NCBI GenBank assembly: GCA_024233515.1 | Contig: JACKPO010000005.1 | Coordinates: 96,160-160,159, forward strand | DNA length: 64,000 bases | Direction of reading: 5' to 3' | Source: Chlamydiales bacterium | GTDB taxonomy: Bacteria > Chlamydiota > Chlamydiia > Chlamydiales > Simkaniaceae | Shown: piece by piece, positions 16,528 to 24,821 of the stretch | Position numbering within the stretch: position 1 is the stretch's first letter | How the letters are laid out: each line of letters begins with the position of its first letter | Translations under genes and position numbers: made by a program | Notes under the pieces: generated by a model | What the model was told of the DNA's origin: nothing | The model's input: only the letters and a program-made list of their open reading frames with translations | Database searches by the model: none

Positions 16528-16971
16528 TCAGAGGAATGTTGCTACTAATTGCCTAGTTTCCTCCTCACCTTTATACCTAACATGATTTAAAAGTTGGGAA
16601 TTTGGCAAGGCGGCCGCGCAGATTTTTTGCCTGGAGCGAGCGACCATTGTGCGAGCACAAGGCGCGAGTGAAGGCAAGAAATTTGCTGTGAAGCAAACGC
16701 AGCCAAAAACCAACTTTTGAATCATGTTAGGTATACCCTTGTTTTGTAAAAAAATACCCCCAGAGGTTGAACGGATTGCACTTGAATTAATATAAATCTT
16801 ATCTTCCGTGTATTCATTCACACACTCTGCGTACTGGGTTTCAATTTCTGCCAGAAATTCATTTCTGGAAATCTGTTCAGATCTATCAGACAGTTTTTGA
16901 GAAAAAACATCTGCATTTACTATATTGAAAATAGTCAGAAAACATCCGGTTAGGAAAAGTAGTTGTCTCAT
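16528..16971 (-). CDS. Small secreted protein whose 3' half is formed by palindromic element C
   Basis: ATG 16971 has AAGGAGG 7 bp upstream and begins a signal peptide (MRQLLFLTGCFLTIFNIVNA). A polar segment of about 55 residues follows. From codon 79 on (base 16735) the frame runs straight through palindromic element C, encoding KLVFGCVCFTANFLP and a basic, Cys-containing stretch, and it ends 44 bp after the element. Without the element the frame would stop soon after, at an in-frame TAG. The C-terminal half is therefore element-derived, not ancestral. Whether this chimera is made and stable is unknown. It could equally be a gene broken by the insertion. I do not recognise the N-terminal part. 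Confidence 0.5.
   Translation of the reverse strand: MRQLLFLTGCFLTIFNIVNADVFSQKLSDRSEQISRNEFLAEIETQYAECVNEYTEDKIYINSSAIRSTSGGIFLQNKGIPNMIQKLVFGCVCFTANFLPSLAPCARTMVARSRQKICAAALPNSQLLNHVRYKGEEETRQLVATFL
16572..16735. repeat. Palindromic element C (164 bp imperfect palindrome)
   Basis: The terminal arms TATACCTAACATGATT and AATCATGTTAGGTATA are perfect. A G+C-rich inner stem follows (GCCT-GGAGCGAGCG paired with CGCGAGTGA-AGGC), and TTGTGC-GA-GCACAA lies at the exact centre (16647-16660). A second copy, with an internal deletion and one end missing, lies at 33489-33631. The element sits within a small gene on the minus strand. Confidence 0.88.
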
Positions 16972-17865
16972 ATCAAACCTCCTTGGCAAAAAGCTAATAA
17001 GTTTACTCTTTTTCTGTCATTATTTTTAATATTCTCTTGCTCCCAAAAAAATAATTCCACAGACAGGCTTACAGAGTTTTACACCAGGCTTCTTTTTCTT
17101 GAGGGGGTGGCATATACACTTCATGGAAGCAAGCCAATGACTGAGGTTGTTTTAGACCGTCGTTCTAAAGCGTCAAAGGATAGTGCTTATCAAAAATACC
17201 TAGAGGGTCTAACCATAGAAGAACGAAAAGCTCTAGAACAGCAGGTGGCAATAGAGTGGAATCCTACCTATGAATTTGAAGAAACCTGGGATATTTGGGA
17301 AAAAAGCCTAGACTACGAAAGAATCAACAAATTTCTTATTGTTCACTTTCCTATCAAGTCCAGCGCTTCTAGCAGCTTAGACTATGTCTATTTCGTGAAT
17401 ATCATTGAAACAGCAAACTTAATACAGAGACACTACCAACTATTCCAAAAATATGTGGGCTTTGATTTTGATCCACTGAGTGTTACCTTAGAAATCAAAA
17501 GCAACGATTCTCCATTCTGGAATAAAATTTTTAACGGAGCTTCCTCACAGGAAAAGATATGTCTATTGGGTCTTCTTTTTGGGTATGGGATCGAAAACAG
17601 CTATCCATTTTCTTGGTACTTCTCAAATAAACGGTCAGAAATTGAAACACGCTTTATTTCTACACTTTTCAAATCGGTTTTCTTAGAGAATGAACCTCTC
17701 AATACCCATCATCTTTCCTCTCAAGATTTCCCTCTCCCCGGATTCAAGACATTTTCCTCCCCTAACACAACCCTAGAGAAATACAAGCAAGAACGCAAAA
17801 AAATCCAAGGCTTCTACAAAAACAAAAATCTCGAATCTATCACACTTGAAAAACTCTACAACTAA
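16963..17865 (+). CDS. Predicted lipoprotein, unknown function
   Basis: A 300-aa protein with a lipoprotein signal: the hydrophobic run FTLFLSLFLIF precedes the lipobox residues FSC. No ATG is available upstream of the signal, so I take TTG 16963, which has AGGA 5 bp upstream. That start lies 9 bp inside the divergent small gene. The mature part is rich in aromatic and acidic residues, with no recognisable domain (WDIWEKSLDYERINKFLI, CLLGLLFGYGIENSYPFSW). It ends in a basic helix. Base composition is more AT-rich than the neighbouring genes, which may reflect later acquisition. Confidence 0.65.
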   Translation: MSHIKPPWQKANKFTLFLSLFLIFSCSQKNNSTDRLTEFYTRLLFLEGVAYTLHGSKPMTEVVLDRRSKASKDSAYQKYLEGLTIEERKALEQQVAIEWNPTYEFEETWDIWEKSLDYERINKFLIVHFPIKSSASSSLDYVYFVNIIETANLIQRHYQLFQKYVGFDFDPLSVTLEIKSNDSPFWNKIFNGASSQEKICLLGLLFGYGIENSYPFSWYFSNKRSEIETRFISTLFKSVFLENEPLNTHHLSSQDFPLPGFKTFSSPNTTLEKYKQERKKIQGFYKNKNLESITLEKLYN

Positions 17866-17940
17866 TACATATCGTAATTGCTCGTAGCTAGAGACTCATC
17901 TAGCCAGAGTCAAGAAAAAGGTTGTCTCCTCTACTTCAGT

Positions 17941-18435
17941 CTACGATGCTTTTGTTGGAGAGGTAGCGGCTGCGCGGAAGTAGAGCATGGCGCCATTGAT
18001 GAGGGCAAACCCGATGGCAAAATCTAAAAGTCCCTTCACATCGAGCGGAATGGGGAGATACTTAAAGACCATCCCAAGCCCCATCATTCCTAGAATGAGA
18101 ACAACATACCCTGGAGAATAAATTTTACTAAGGGCAATCGGCTCTTTTTGACTACGGATGCGGAGGGTTACACGGTCGACCGTCTTTTTAAAAACCACTC
18201 TCCCCTTAAAAAGACCAATCAGTAGCCCCGCACAAATAACGATGAGCGACGATTGCTGAGGATTTTTTGTAAATTCTGTTAGTTTCTTGATCAGTGAAAA
18301 TCCTTGGTGAGTTCCACTCATCACACCGTGTCCGGCAAGAGAAAGGTAGGAAATCCCTTTGTAAAGAAGGAGGATTCCAATGGCTAGCCAAAGAAGTCCA
18401 GAGAGTAAAATTGCTTTGCGTGCTGTCAGCTTCAT
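17941..18435 (-). CDS. Small inner membrane protein
   Basis: A 164-aa protein with four hydrophobic segments: LLSGLLWLAIGILLLYKGI, LIVICAGLLIGLFKG, YVVLILGMMGLGMVF and FAIGFALINGAMLYF. It has no catalytic motif. In C. trachomatis a small membrane protein (CT101, as I recall) lies close to acpS and trxB. Here the gene lies close to acpS and trxB too, so it may be the counterpart, but this rests on position only. It is transcribed away from the PIN-TRAM gene. The 75-bp gap after its stop shows no clear structure. Confidence 0.7.
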   Translation of the reverse strand: MKLTARKAILLSGLLWLAIGILLLYKGISYLSLAGHGVMSGTHQGFSLIKKLTEFTKNPQQSSLIVICAGLLIGLFKGRVVFKKTVDRVTLRIRSQKEPIALSKIYSPGYVVLILGMMGLGMVFKYLPIPLDVKGLLDFAIGFALINGAMLYFRAAATSPTKAS

Positions 18436-18512
18436 AAAAACCTTTAAAAAAAGTCTTGTCTTAGGTTAAGAATAGGTAAGTTAATAAATAAATACAATCC
18501 TCACGGAGTTTT

Positions 18513-19622
18513 ATGAATATCTCACTTGCCTTTATCCGGATCTTCTTCACGATCATTTCGATCTTTTTCATGACAACCTATATGCTTTCTCGGCCAGAAG
18601 GACTTCTTGCCACGAACGCTTTGATCGGAATCTTGATCGGTTTTGTTTTTAGTCTGCTCCTGATTGGATTTGATACCCTCTTCCGCAAGTTTAGCTTGCG
18701 CTCGTTCAACATTGCCGTCGTCGGACTCTTTGTGGGTTACCTGATGGGACAAGCGCTCGTTTTGATCTTCGACGCGATCCTTGATTTAAGTTCGATCTCT
18801 CTTGTTCTTACCCCACAAGCCCTTGAGGTGATTAAAATCGCCCTCTTCCTCTTTGGAACTTACTTGGGATCGATCATGACTCTCCGCGCGTCAGATGAAC
18901 TCTACATTAGTATTCCTTTCGTGAAGTTTGCCCCTACAGCGCAGAAAAAACGGGATCTTTTGATCGATTCGTCTATCCTTGCAGACTCACGCATTATCGA
19001 TGTCTGCTCAACAGGCGTATTAGATCAACACCTTGTCATCCCACGCTTTATCATCAAAGAGCTCTATGGACAAACAGAAACAGGAGATGATGCAACAAAA
19101 TCGCGCGCACGTCGCTGCCTTGAGGTCATCAAAAAGATGGAACAACTCGGCACACTTGGCCTTCGCTTCAACGACACCGACTTTCCAGAGGTCAAAGATA
19201 CCACCAGTAAGTTTATCCGCCTTGCTCGCCTCATTGATGCCAACATCTTAACCGCAGACATTAGCCGCGTTCAAATGGCTTCGATTGAAGGGGTGCAAAT
19301 CATCAATCTCCACTCCCTCTCCAATGCCCTCAAGCCTCTCATGGAAACAGGAGAGATGATCAAAATCAAAGTCCAACGGTACGGAAAAGAGCCACGCCAA
19401 GGAGTCGGTTACCTCGACGATGGAACCATGGTCGTCATCAATGGCGGAGGAAACTTTATCGGCGATGTGATCGACGCACAAGTCCTTTCCGTAAAACACA
19501 CCTCATCTGGTAGAATGATCTTCTGTAATGCCCTTGAAGGTGGAGAGGATGGCGAGGATCACGATCCAAGCAGAGGAGACTTCATCGAGGGCGATATCGA
19601 TGAGGATGACGACGACGAGTGA
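18513..19622 (+). CDS. Membrane-anchored PIN-TRAM protein (YacL-like)
   Basis: Four N-terminal membrane helices (residues 1-130) are followed by a PIN nuclease-like domain. Its acidic residues are visible in LLIDSSILADSRIID and in LDANILTADISRVQM. A TRAM RNA-binding domain follows (QGVGYLDDGTMVVI, IGDVIDAQVLSV), and then a very acidic tail ending DEDDDDE. At 369 aa it is the length of B. subtilis YacL (366). The family is assumed to be a membrane-bound ribonuclease or RNA-binding factor; the acidic tail here is unusually long. The stop overlaps the GTG start of acpS by 4 bp. Confidence 0.85.
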   Translation: MNISLAFIRIFFTIISIFFMTTYMLSRPEGLLATNALIGILIGFVFSLLLIGFDTLFRKFSLRSFNIAVVGLFVGYLMGQALVLIFDAILDLSSISLVLTPQALEVIKIALFLFGTYLGSIMTLRASDELYISIPFVKFAPTAQKKRDLLIDSSILADSRIIDVCSTGVLDQHLVIPRFIIKELYGQTETGDDATKSRARRCLEVIKKMEQLGTLGLRFNDTDFPEVKDTTSKFIRLARLIDANILTADISRVQMASIEGVQIINLHSLSNALKPLMETGEMIKIKVQRYGKEPRQGVGYLDDGTMVVINGGGNFIGDVIDAQVLSVKHTSSGRMIFCNALEGGEDGEDHDPSRGDFIEGDIDEDDDDE

Positions 19623-19987
19623 TCAAAGGGTTAGGTAACGACATCATTGAAATCGACCGGATTAGACAAACGGTTGAGAAACATGGTCCCCATTTCTATA
19701 AAAAATTCTTCAACGAGCGGGAGCTCGAATACTGCCTCGCTCACAAAGACGCCCCCATCCTCCTTGCGGGTCGCTTCGCTGCTAAAGAAGCCATTGCAAA
19801 GGCCATGGGGACGGGGTTCGGCGCCTCCATCTCGTTTCTCGATATCGAAATTCTTAACGATGAACTCGGCCGCCCCTTCGTTGAACTCTCTGACTCATTC
19901 AACGAAACCTTTAACAGCCCACAACTCATGATCTCCATCAGCCACTGCAAAACCTATGCCACGGCCGTCGCCCTCTGGATCGGATAA
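19619..19987 (+). CDS. acpS: Holo-[acyl-carrier-protein] synthase
   Basis: Transfers 4'-phosphopantetheine from CoA to the serine of AcpP (encoded at 29067), activating fatty-acid synthesis. The whole 122-aa protein matches the family: GLGNDIIEIDRI at the start with the Mg-binding Asp, RFAAKEAIAKAMGTG in the middle, and ISISHCKTYATAVAL at the end. The start is GTG 19619, overlapping the upstream stop (GTGA), so it is translationally coupled to the PIN-TRAM gene. Chlamydia trachomatis also has acpS next to trxB; here a hypothetical gene and an ATPase gene separate them. Confidence 0.95.
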   Translation: MIKGLGNDIIEIDRIRQTVEKHGPHFYKKFFNERELEYCLAHKDAPILLAGRFAAKEAIAKAMGTGFGASISFLDIEILNDELGRPFVELSDSFNETFNSPQLMISISHCKTYATAVALWIG

Positions 19988-20054
19988 TTTCTTGTCATTT
20001 ATCTTTACCATCCCTTAAACTGCCTTCGGATAAATTTAACCCCGGAGATCTAAA

Positions 20055-20480
20055 ATGGCAGCCTCATCATCCCTTCTTCCATTATGGGGGGCATTGTACG
20101 ATACAGCAAGTGATCTAGAAAGCCAAATTCAAGCAACCCATCAGTTCACCATCGATTCCCATAAACCTCAAGAAGCTCTTCAAGAAATTCTCAGAAATCA
20201 TCAAACGGCTATGGCTGTCATTGCTGCCTCAGCAGCCTTCTACCGAAATATTTGCCTTGGTTCTATGGTTGTAACGGTTATCTCAGGATTCGCCAGTTCA
20301 AGAGCAAAAAGCGAGACCGCTCCTATCTTTGCGACTATTGGTTTCATTGCAGCAGTCGTTGCAATCGGATCAGGGATCATGTGGTGGCTGAGATCAAGCA
20401 CTTGCACAAAACATCAAACATGGGCGCTCAGTTACTCTCGTTTGATCGAAGTGAAATACCCGCCCGCACCCGCGAGGTAA
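20055..20480 (+). CDS. Small membrane protein, unknown
   Basis: A 141-aa protein with an N-terminal polar helix and two close hydrophobic segments (ICLGSMVVTVISGFA and APIFATIGFIAAVVAIGSGIM). They form the two-helix hairpin seen in many chlamydial small membrane or inclusion-membrane proteins. There is no signal peptide. CGGAG lies 8 bp before the ATG. The gene ends 1 bp before the convergent ATPase gene. The paired helices at residues 65-115 are suggestive of an Inc-type protein but are not proof, because Inc hairpins are usually closer to the N-terminus. Confidence 0.6.
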   Translation: MAASSSLLPLWGALYDTASDLESQIQATHQFTIDSHKPQEALQEILRNHQTAMAVIAASAAFYRNICLGSMVVTVISGFASSRAKSETAPIFATIGFIAAVVAIGSGIMWWLRSSTCTKHQTWALSYSRLIEVKYPPAPAR

Positions 20481-20481
20481 C

Positions 20482-21741
20482 TCATAACTCTAAGAGCCAC
20501 TTCCAGATGGGTTGCACTTCAATGTGAAACCCATCCACTTCAAAGGTCTCTTGATCATTCTCAGTGAGGATCAACCCTCCCTTCAATTGATAGGCTTTTA
20601 AGGCATCAATAAGCCCTTCTATTTCTCTTTTTTTGCATCTTTCATCGTTAATGCTTACGGAAACCTGGATTGCTTGAGTGATTTGATTATTTTCTCGAAC
20701 AAGAAAGTCACATTCCTTCTTGTCTTTATGAAAATAGAGTTCTTTCCCTTCCATTTTCAGTTGCAAAAAAACGATGTTTTCAAGGAGACGTCCTTTATCC
20801 TCACTCACACGAAACCCAATGGTTCGTATGAGTGCTGGATCAATCATGTAACACTTTTTGTTGTACTGGATCTGCTTTTTCAACGAGTGGTTATACCGGC
20901 TTAGGAAGAAACAAAGATAACACTCTTCCAAATAGGAGCAGTAATTTGAGACGGTATTTGGAGTACTGAGCCCGACAACCCCACTCAATTTTGTATAACT
21001 AAATTCTTTCCCGACATTGCTCCCAAAATAATAAACAAGTTCGCGAAGAGCTTTCTCATGGGTCACTTTATGACGTACAACAACATCACGATAAAGAATC
21101 CCCTCGTAGAGGTCCTTTAGATATTCAGTTTTCCGAAACTTCGTGTATTCTGGGATCCCCCCAAACTCAAGATAATTCGAAAAGTAACCTAACAAAGTTC
21201 CAGTATCTTCTGTTGAAATTCCTTTCTTCTTAAAGATCTCCGGGTATTCGTGCATGATCACCTCTTTAAAGGAAAGAGGATAAACTTCAAGCTGAATATA
21301 CCTCCCGGTCAGTCTTGTTCCCAACTCTTTACTAAGAAGGTTTGCATTCGATCCAGTGATGAATATTTTATACCCTTGTTCGTAAAGCCTTCGTACAAAT
21401 CGCTCCCAACCTTCAATATTTTGAATTTCATCAAAAAAAAAGGTCTTTTGTTTTCCAAACAGTTCGATAAAAACCTCTATTAGCATTTGAAAATCTCTGA
21501 CTTGAAACTGAACCAAACGATCATCATCAAAGTTGAGATAGTAATCTCCTTCTGGAACCTCTTCTAATAAAGCCCTTTGAATCGTAGATTTTCCGGAGCG
21601 CCGCATTCCACTGACAATAAGAATGCTTGGATCATCCATAAAACGGCGAACATCCGTCGATTTGAGCCGGCTAAAGAATTTCTTGGGGAGCTTATACTCC
21701 CTCTGATCTGCAATCACTTGCTTTAATAGATCTCTATCCAT
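20482..21741 (-). CDS. AAA ATPase with DUF4143 (copy 1)
   Basis: A 419-aa predicted ATPase of the widespread AAA_14/DUF4143 type. Walker A is at residues 45-53 (GMRRSGKST), Walker B at about 99-106 (TFFFDEIQN), followed by a sensor-like FITGSNANLLS. The C-terminal DUF4143 region includes LRELVYYFGSNVGKEFSY, a winged-helix-like part, and the nuclease-like ending KKECDFLVRENNQITQAIQV. The E-C-D-F-L-V core matches the family's E-x-D-F-(L/V) motif. Function is unknown; these genes are numerous and mobile across bacteria and archaea. A 66-bp perfect palindrome lies 35 bp upstream of the start codon. Copy 2 (50209) shares the fold but little sequence. Confidence 0.85.
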   Translation of the reverse strand: MDRDLLKQVIADQREYKLPKKFFSRLKSTDVRRFMDDPSILIVSGMRRSGKSTIQRALLEEVPEGDYYLNFDDDRLVQFQVRDFQMLIEVFIELFGKQKTFFFDEIQNIEGWERFVRRLYEQGYKIFITGSNANLLSKELGTRLTGRYIQLEVYPLSFKEVIMHEYPEIFKKKGISTEDTGTLLGYFSNYLEFGGIPEYTKFRKTEYLKDLYEGILYRDVVVRHKVTHEKALRELVYYFGSNVGKEFSYTKLSGVVGLSTPNTVSNYCSYLEECYLCFFLSRYNHSLKKQIQYNKKCYMIDPALIRTIGFRVSEDKGRLLENIVFLQLKMEGKELYFHKDKKECDFLVRENNQITQAIQVSVSINDERCKKREIEGLIDALKAYQLKGGLILTENDQETFEVDGFHIEVQPIWKWLLEL

Positions 21742-21775
21742 CGCTTAATCTCTGTGCTTTCTCTTAATTATAGGA

Positions 21776-21841
21776 GCAAAACCATGTAATGTCAATACAT
21801 GGTTCCAACAAAAACCATGTATTGACATTACATGGTTTTGC
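21776..21841. repeat. Perfect 29-nt inverted repeat upstream of DUF4143 ATPase 1
   Basis: The arms 21776-21804 and 21813-21841 are exact complements with an 8-nt spacer. Each arm is itself nearly palindromic (ACCATGTA-atgtcaa-TACATGGT). The site therefore reads as two operator-like units in inverted order. It lies 35 bp before the start codon of the ATPase gene and could control it, or be the recognition end of a mobile unit. Confidence 0.85.
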
Positions 21842-21862
21842 ATTAGATTCATTTTCAGCGGG

Positions 21863-22666
21863 TTAGAAGAGTGAAAAAGGAAGGCGGTACTGAATGCGCG
21901 CCGCTAATGCATGTTTGGGGAAGCTGTGCGCATAGACGCGATAGGTCCCTTCCAAGCTCAAGGCTCCCCAGATCCGAAAATGATAGGTGTAGTTAAGCCC
22001 TAGGTCAATTGAGCGGTGGGCGATTTTCCCATAGCCGTGGAAGTGATCGACACGCACGCGGTGGCGATGGCCAAATCCAAGGTACGATTCTGTGAAAGCT
22101 TTGAGAACGTGCTTTTGGTTGAACTTCATCTCTGCGACAAGGCAGGGGCGGGTCCAAGGCGCGCCGCGGTTGGCTTGCCCCACACCAAGATATCCCCAGA
22201 AACGGAAAAGCCAGTTGTAGGTTTTGTCGATCTCTTTCCCAATAGCGGCGCCCAGCTCAAAGTTAGCCTGTCCATGATAGGGAACGCTTACATCGCTTAG
22301 AGATCGGGTAGGCACATAGATGCTTTGCAGCCCTACCGATAAACTGATGGGATCTCCAGCCACATCATCGAGAAAGAGATAGCGGAGTTGAAGCCCTGCT
22401 GCTTCGGTTCCCCAATTGAGTTTTTTCGAGTGCAAAAAGTCGGTTTCGAGCTGAACTTCCCAGTTGGGCCAAAACTGAACACCCAGATTGAAATCAATCC
22501 GGTGATCATGTGAGTGATAAGAAGGGGTTCCCTGACTCACCGAAGGATAATACTGATACGAATAAGCGGAGCGAAGGTTAAACTCCCCAACCGTGGGATA
22601 CCACGGCTGCAGCTCAAAACCCACAAGAAAACAGGGACAAAAAAGGAGAAGCCATCTCATTTTCAT
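21863..22666 (-). CDS. Outer membrane beta-barrel protein
   Basis: A 267-aa protein with a short signal peptide (MRWLLLFCPCFLVGF after MK), alternating amphipathic strands (WEVQLETDFLH, AAGLQLRYLFLDD, LSVGLQSIYV, RFWGYLGVGQ, GLNYTYHFRIWG) and a C-terminal Phe (YRLPFSLF). This is the plan of a BamA substrate. It has no similarity to the MOMP-like cluster that I can see. Its ATG overlaps the trxB stop (TAATG), so it is coupled to trxB. A thioredoxin-reductase partner would be unexpected for a barrel, and the linkage may reflect nothing more than operon packing. Confidence 0.75.
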   Translation of the reverse strand: MKMRWLLLFCPCFLVGFELQPWYPTVGEFNLRSAYSYQYYPSVSQGTPSYHSHDHRIDFNLGVQFWPNWEVQLETDFLHSKKLNWGTEAAGLQLRYLFLDDVAGDPISLSVGLQSIYVPTRSLSDVSVPYHGQANFELGAAIGKEIDKTYNWLFRFWGYLGVGQANRGAPWTRPCLVAEMKFNQKHVLKAFTESYLGFGHRHRVRVDHFHGYGKIAHRSIDLGLNYTYHFRIWGALSLEGTYRVYAHSFPKHALAARIQYRLPFSLF

Positions 22667-23628
22667 TAGATGGTCATTCCTTCAAAGGCATGGGCAGCAA
22701 GCCACCGCTCAGCATCGAGAGCTGCCATACAGCCCGATCCTGCTGCTGAGATTGCTTGGCGATAGATCTTATCCTGCACATCCCCTGCAGCAAAAACTCC
22801 CTCAACATTTGTTCTTGTTGAACCAGGTTTTACCAAAAGATACCCATGCTCATCGGTATCGAGCTGCCCTTTCAGGAACGAGGTGTTCGGGGTATGCCCA
22901 ATGGCAAAGAACACCCCTGCTGCAGGTCGTGTGACCTCTTCTTTCGTTTTCACATTTTGAAGAGTCACACTCTCGACCACATCCTTTCCGTCAATCTTTG
23001 TGCAGACGGTGTCCCAGAGAATTTCAATTTTTGGATGTTCCATGGCATGTTTTGCCATAATCTTAGAGGCGCGAAGCTCATCTCTTCGATGGATAATATA
23101 AACCTTACTTCCATATTTTGTCAGGAAGGTCGCCTCTTCAACAGCGGTATCTCCTCCTCCGATCACATAGAGTTCTTTATCGCGGAAAATGGGCATCGCC
23201 CCATCGCAAACAGCGCAAGCCGTCACCCCTTTTTGCCAAAACTCTCCCTCTCCTGCGCCAGGAATCTCGAGCCGCTTGGCTGTCGCTCCCGTTGCAATGA
23301 TGAGACTATCGGCGAAAGTGGTGGTCTTCCCTCCTTTTACTTTGAAGGGGTGCTCACTAAAGTCGACCTCTTGGACATCTTCCGTGAGAATCTCGGTTCC
23401 AAAACGCTGAGCCTGCTTTTTCATCGCATCCATCAGCTCGGGGCCCGTGATCCCTTCAGGGAACCCGGGGAAATTTTCCACTTCCGTGGTAGTCATTAGT
23501 TGCCCTCCGGAGGGGCCGCTAAAAAATCCTTCATACATCAGGGGGGACAGGTTGGCTCGGGCAGCGTAAATCGCAGCGGTAAATCCGGCAGGACCTGACC
23601 CAATAATCACTAATTTTTTTCTATCCAT
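22666..23628 (-). CDS. trxB: Thioredoxin reductase
   Basis: An NADPH- and FAD-dependent flavoenzyme that keeps thioredoxin reduced. The FAD motif is GSGPAGFTAAIYAARANL near the start. The redox centre is CAVCDG (C138/C141 from the chosen start), with V where many enzymes have T. The NADPH motif is GGGDTAVEEA, and GVFAAGDVQDK lies near the C-terminus. I use ATG 23628 (MDRKKLVIIG); ATG 23640 and TTG 23646 are also in frame, and no start has a clear Shine-Dalgarno. Reduced thioredoxin would support the cysteine-rich chlamydial envelope cycle and ribonucleotide reductase. Confidence 0.95.
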   Translation of the reverse strand: MDRKKLVIIGSGPAGFTAAIYAARANLSPLMYEGFFSGPSGGQLMTTTEVENFPGFPEGITGPELMDAMKKQAQRFGTEILTEDVQEVDFSEHPFKVKGGKTTTFADSLIIATGATAKRLEIPGAGEGEFWQKGVTACAVCDGAMPIFRDKELYVIGGGDTAVEEATFLTKYGSKVYIIHRRDELRASKIMAKHAMEHPKIEILWDTVCTKIDGKDVVESVTLQNVKTKEEVTRPAAGVFFAIGHTPNTSFLKGQLDTDEHGYLLVKPGSTRTNVEGVFAAGDVQDKIYRQAISAAGSGCMAALDAERWLAAHAFEGMTI

Positions 23629-23725
23629 AGGGACAATCATCTTCAAAAATTGGATTTTAATGCAATAACTCTCCTCATTTATTGCGTAAATTTGTAAAAT
23701 ATTGCCATCGTTGATTGGAGGCGCT

Positions 23726-24817
23726 GTGAGAAGTATTCAGCTCAAAGAAATGACCAAATCCCAAGAAGAGGGAATGGTTCTTAATAAAGTTAATTTGACG
23801 ATCCCTGCAGGGGAATTCTTTGCCCTTTTGGGACCCAGCGGGTGCGGAAAAACAACCCTCCTTAGACTCATTGCAGGGTTTGAGAAGCCCGACAGCGGTA
23901 TCATTTATCTTGGAAACACCGATATCACCAATCTCCCTGTCAACAAGCGGAAAATCAATATCGTCTTTCAAAATTATGCTTTATTCCCCCACCTGAATGT
24001 CTTCAATAACGTTGCCTACAGCCTCATCATTCAAAAGATCCCTAAAGATGAGATCGAACAACGAGTTATCAAAATTTTAAAAGCCTTCCACTTAGAAAAT
24101 CATATTTTTAAATATCCTTCGCAGCTATCGGGAGGACAACAACAACGGGTTGCTCTTGCACGCGCAATCATCAACGAACCCGAAGTCCTCCTTCTCGATG
24201 AGCCCCTTGCGGCTCTCGATTTTAAACTCCGTGAGAAGATGCTCGTCGAGTTGATCGACCTCCAAGCAAAGCTAAAGACTACCTTCGTCTATGTCACCCA
24301 TGATCAGTTTGAGGCGCTCACCGTCGCTGACCATATGGCCATCATGAACCATGACGGAGAAATCGAACAGATTGGAACTCCGAAAGAGATTTATGAATTT
24401 CCCGTTTCAAGTTTCGTCGCAAAATTTGTGGGAACAACTAATATCCTGAATGGAACGCTCCATAATCTTGAGACCGACCCTGAAATCGACGTTCCCCATA
24501 TGGGACGCTTTCATGTTTATATCCCCCAGAGGAAGGAGTGGATGCAAGAAGGGTGCGAGGCAGCCATGAGTCTCCGCCCTGAAAAAATCTTCATCTCTAA
24601 AAAGCCTGTGGAAAATTTCTCGAATACTCTAACAGGGGTCGTCTCACAGATCGTTTACCATGGCCGCTCCACACAATACAATGTGATCATCAACAACCAA
24701 TTTAAACTCCAAGTCTTTGAGCAAAACGAAGAACATTTTGTTCATGAGGATATCGACTATGATGATGAGGTCTACCTCTACTGGCAGGTGAAAAACGCCT
24801 TGCTTTTGGAGGAGTAA
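23726..24817 (+). CDS. potA: Spermidine/putrescine-type ABC transporter ATPase
   Basis: The ATPase subunit of a polyamine-type importer. It has Walker A GPSGCGKTT, the Q-loop NIVFQNYALFPHLNV, the signature LSGGQQQRVALARA, Walker B LLLDEPLAALD and the H-loop VTHDQFEA. A C-terminal TOBE-like regulatory domain (about 230-363) follows, as in PotA. The start is placed at GTG 23726 because GGAGG lies 6 bp upstream; the TTG at 23702 lacks a Shine-Dalgarno. It is followed after 4 bp by potB. Closely related ATPases serve iron(III) or thiamine importers, but the permease pair downstream supports the Pot type. Confidence 0.88.
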   Translation: MRSIQLKEMTKSQEEGMVLNKVNLTIPAGEFFALLGPSGCGKTTLLRLIAGFEKPDSGIIYLGNTDITNLPVNKRKINIVFQNYALFPHLNVFNNVAYSLIIQKIPKDEIEQRVIKILKAFHLENHIFKYPSQLSGGQQQRVALARAIINEPEVLLLDEPLAALDFKLREKMLVELIDLQAKLKTTFVYVTHDQFEALTVADHMAIMNHDGEIEQIGTPKEIYEFPVSSFVAKFVGTTNILNGTLHNLETDPEIDVPHMGRFHVYIPQRKEWMQEGCEAAMSLRPEKIFISKKPVENFSNTLTGVVSQIVYHGRSTQYNVIINNQFKLQVFEQNEEHFVHEDIDYDDEVYLYWQVKNALLLEE

Positions 24818-24821
24818 AGTC

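Noticed and set aside
20038..20050. ACCCCGGAG before the gene at 20055, resembling the end of element D
   Set aside because: A 9-nt match with no second arm; the bases are better explained as part of the Shine-Dalgarno region.
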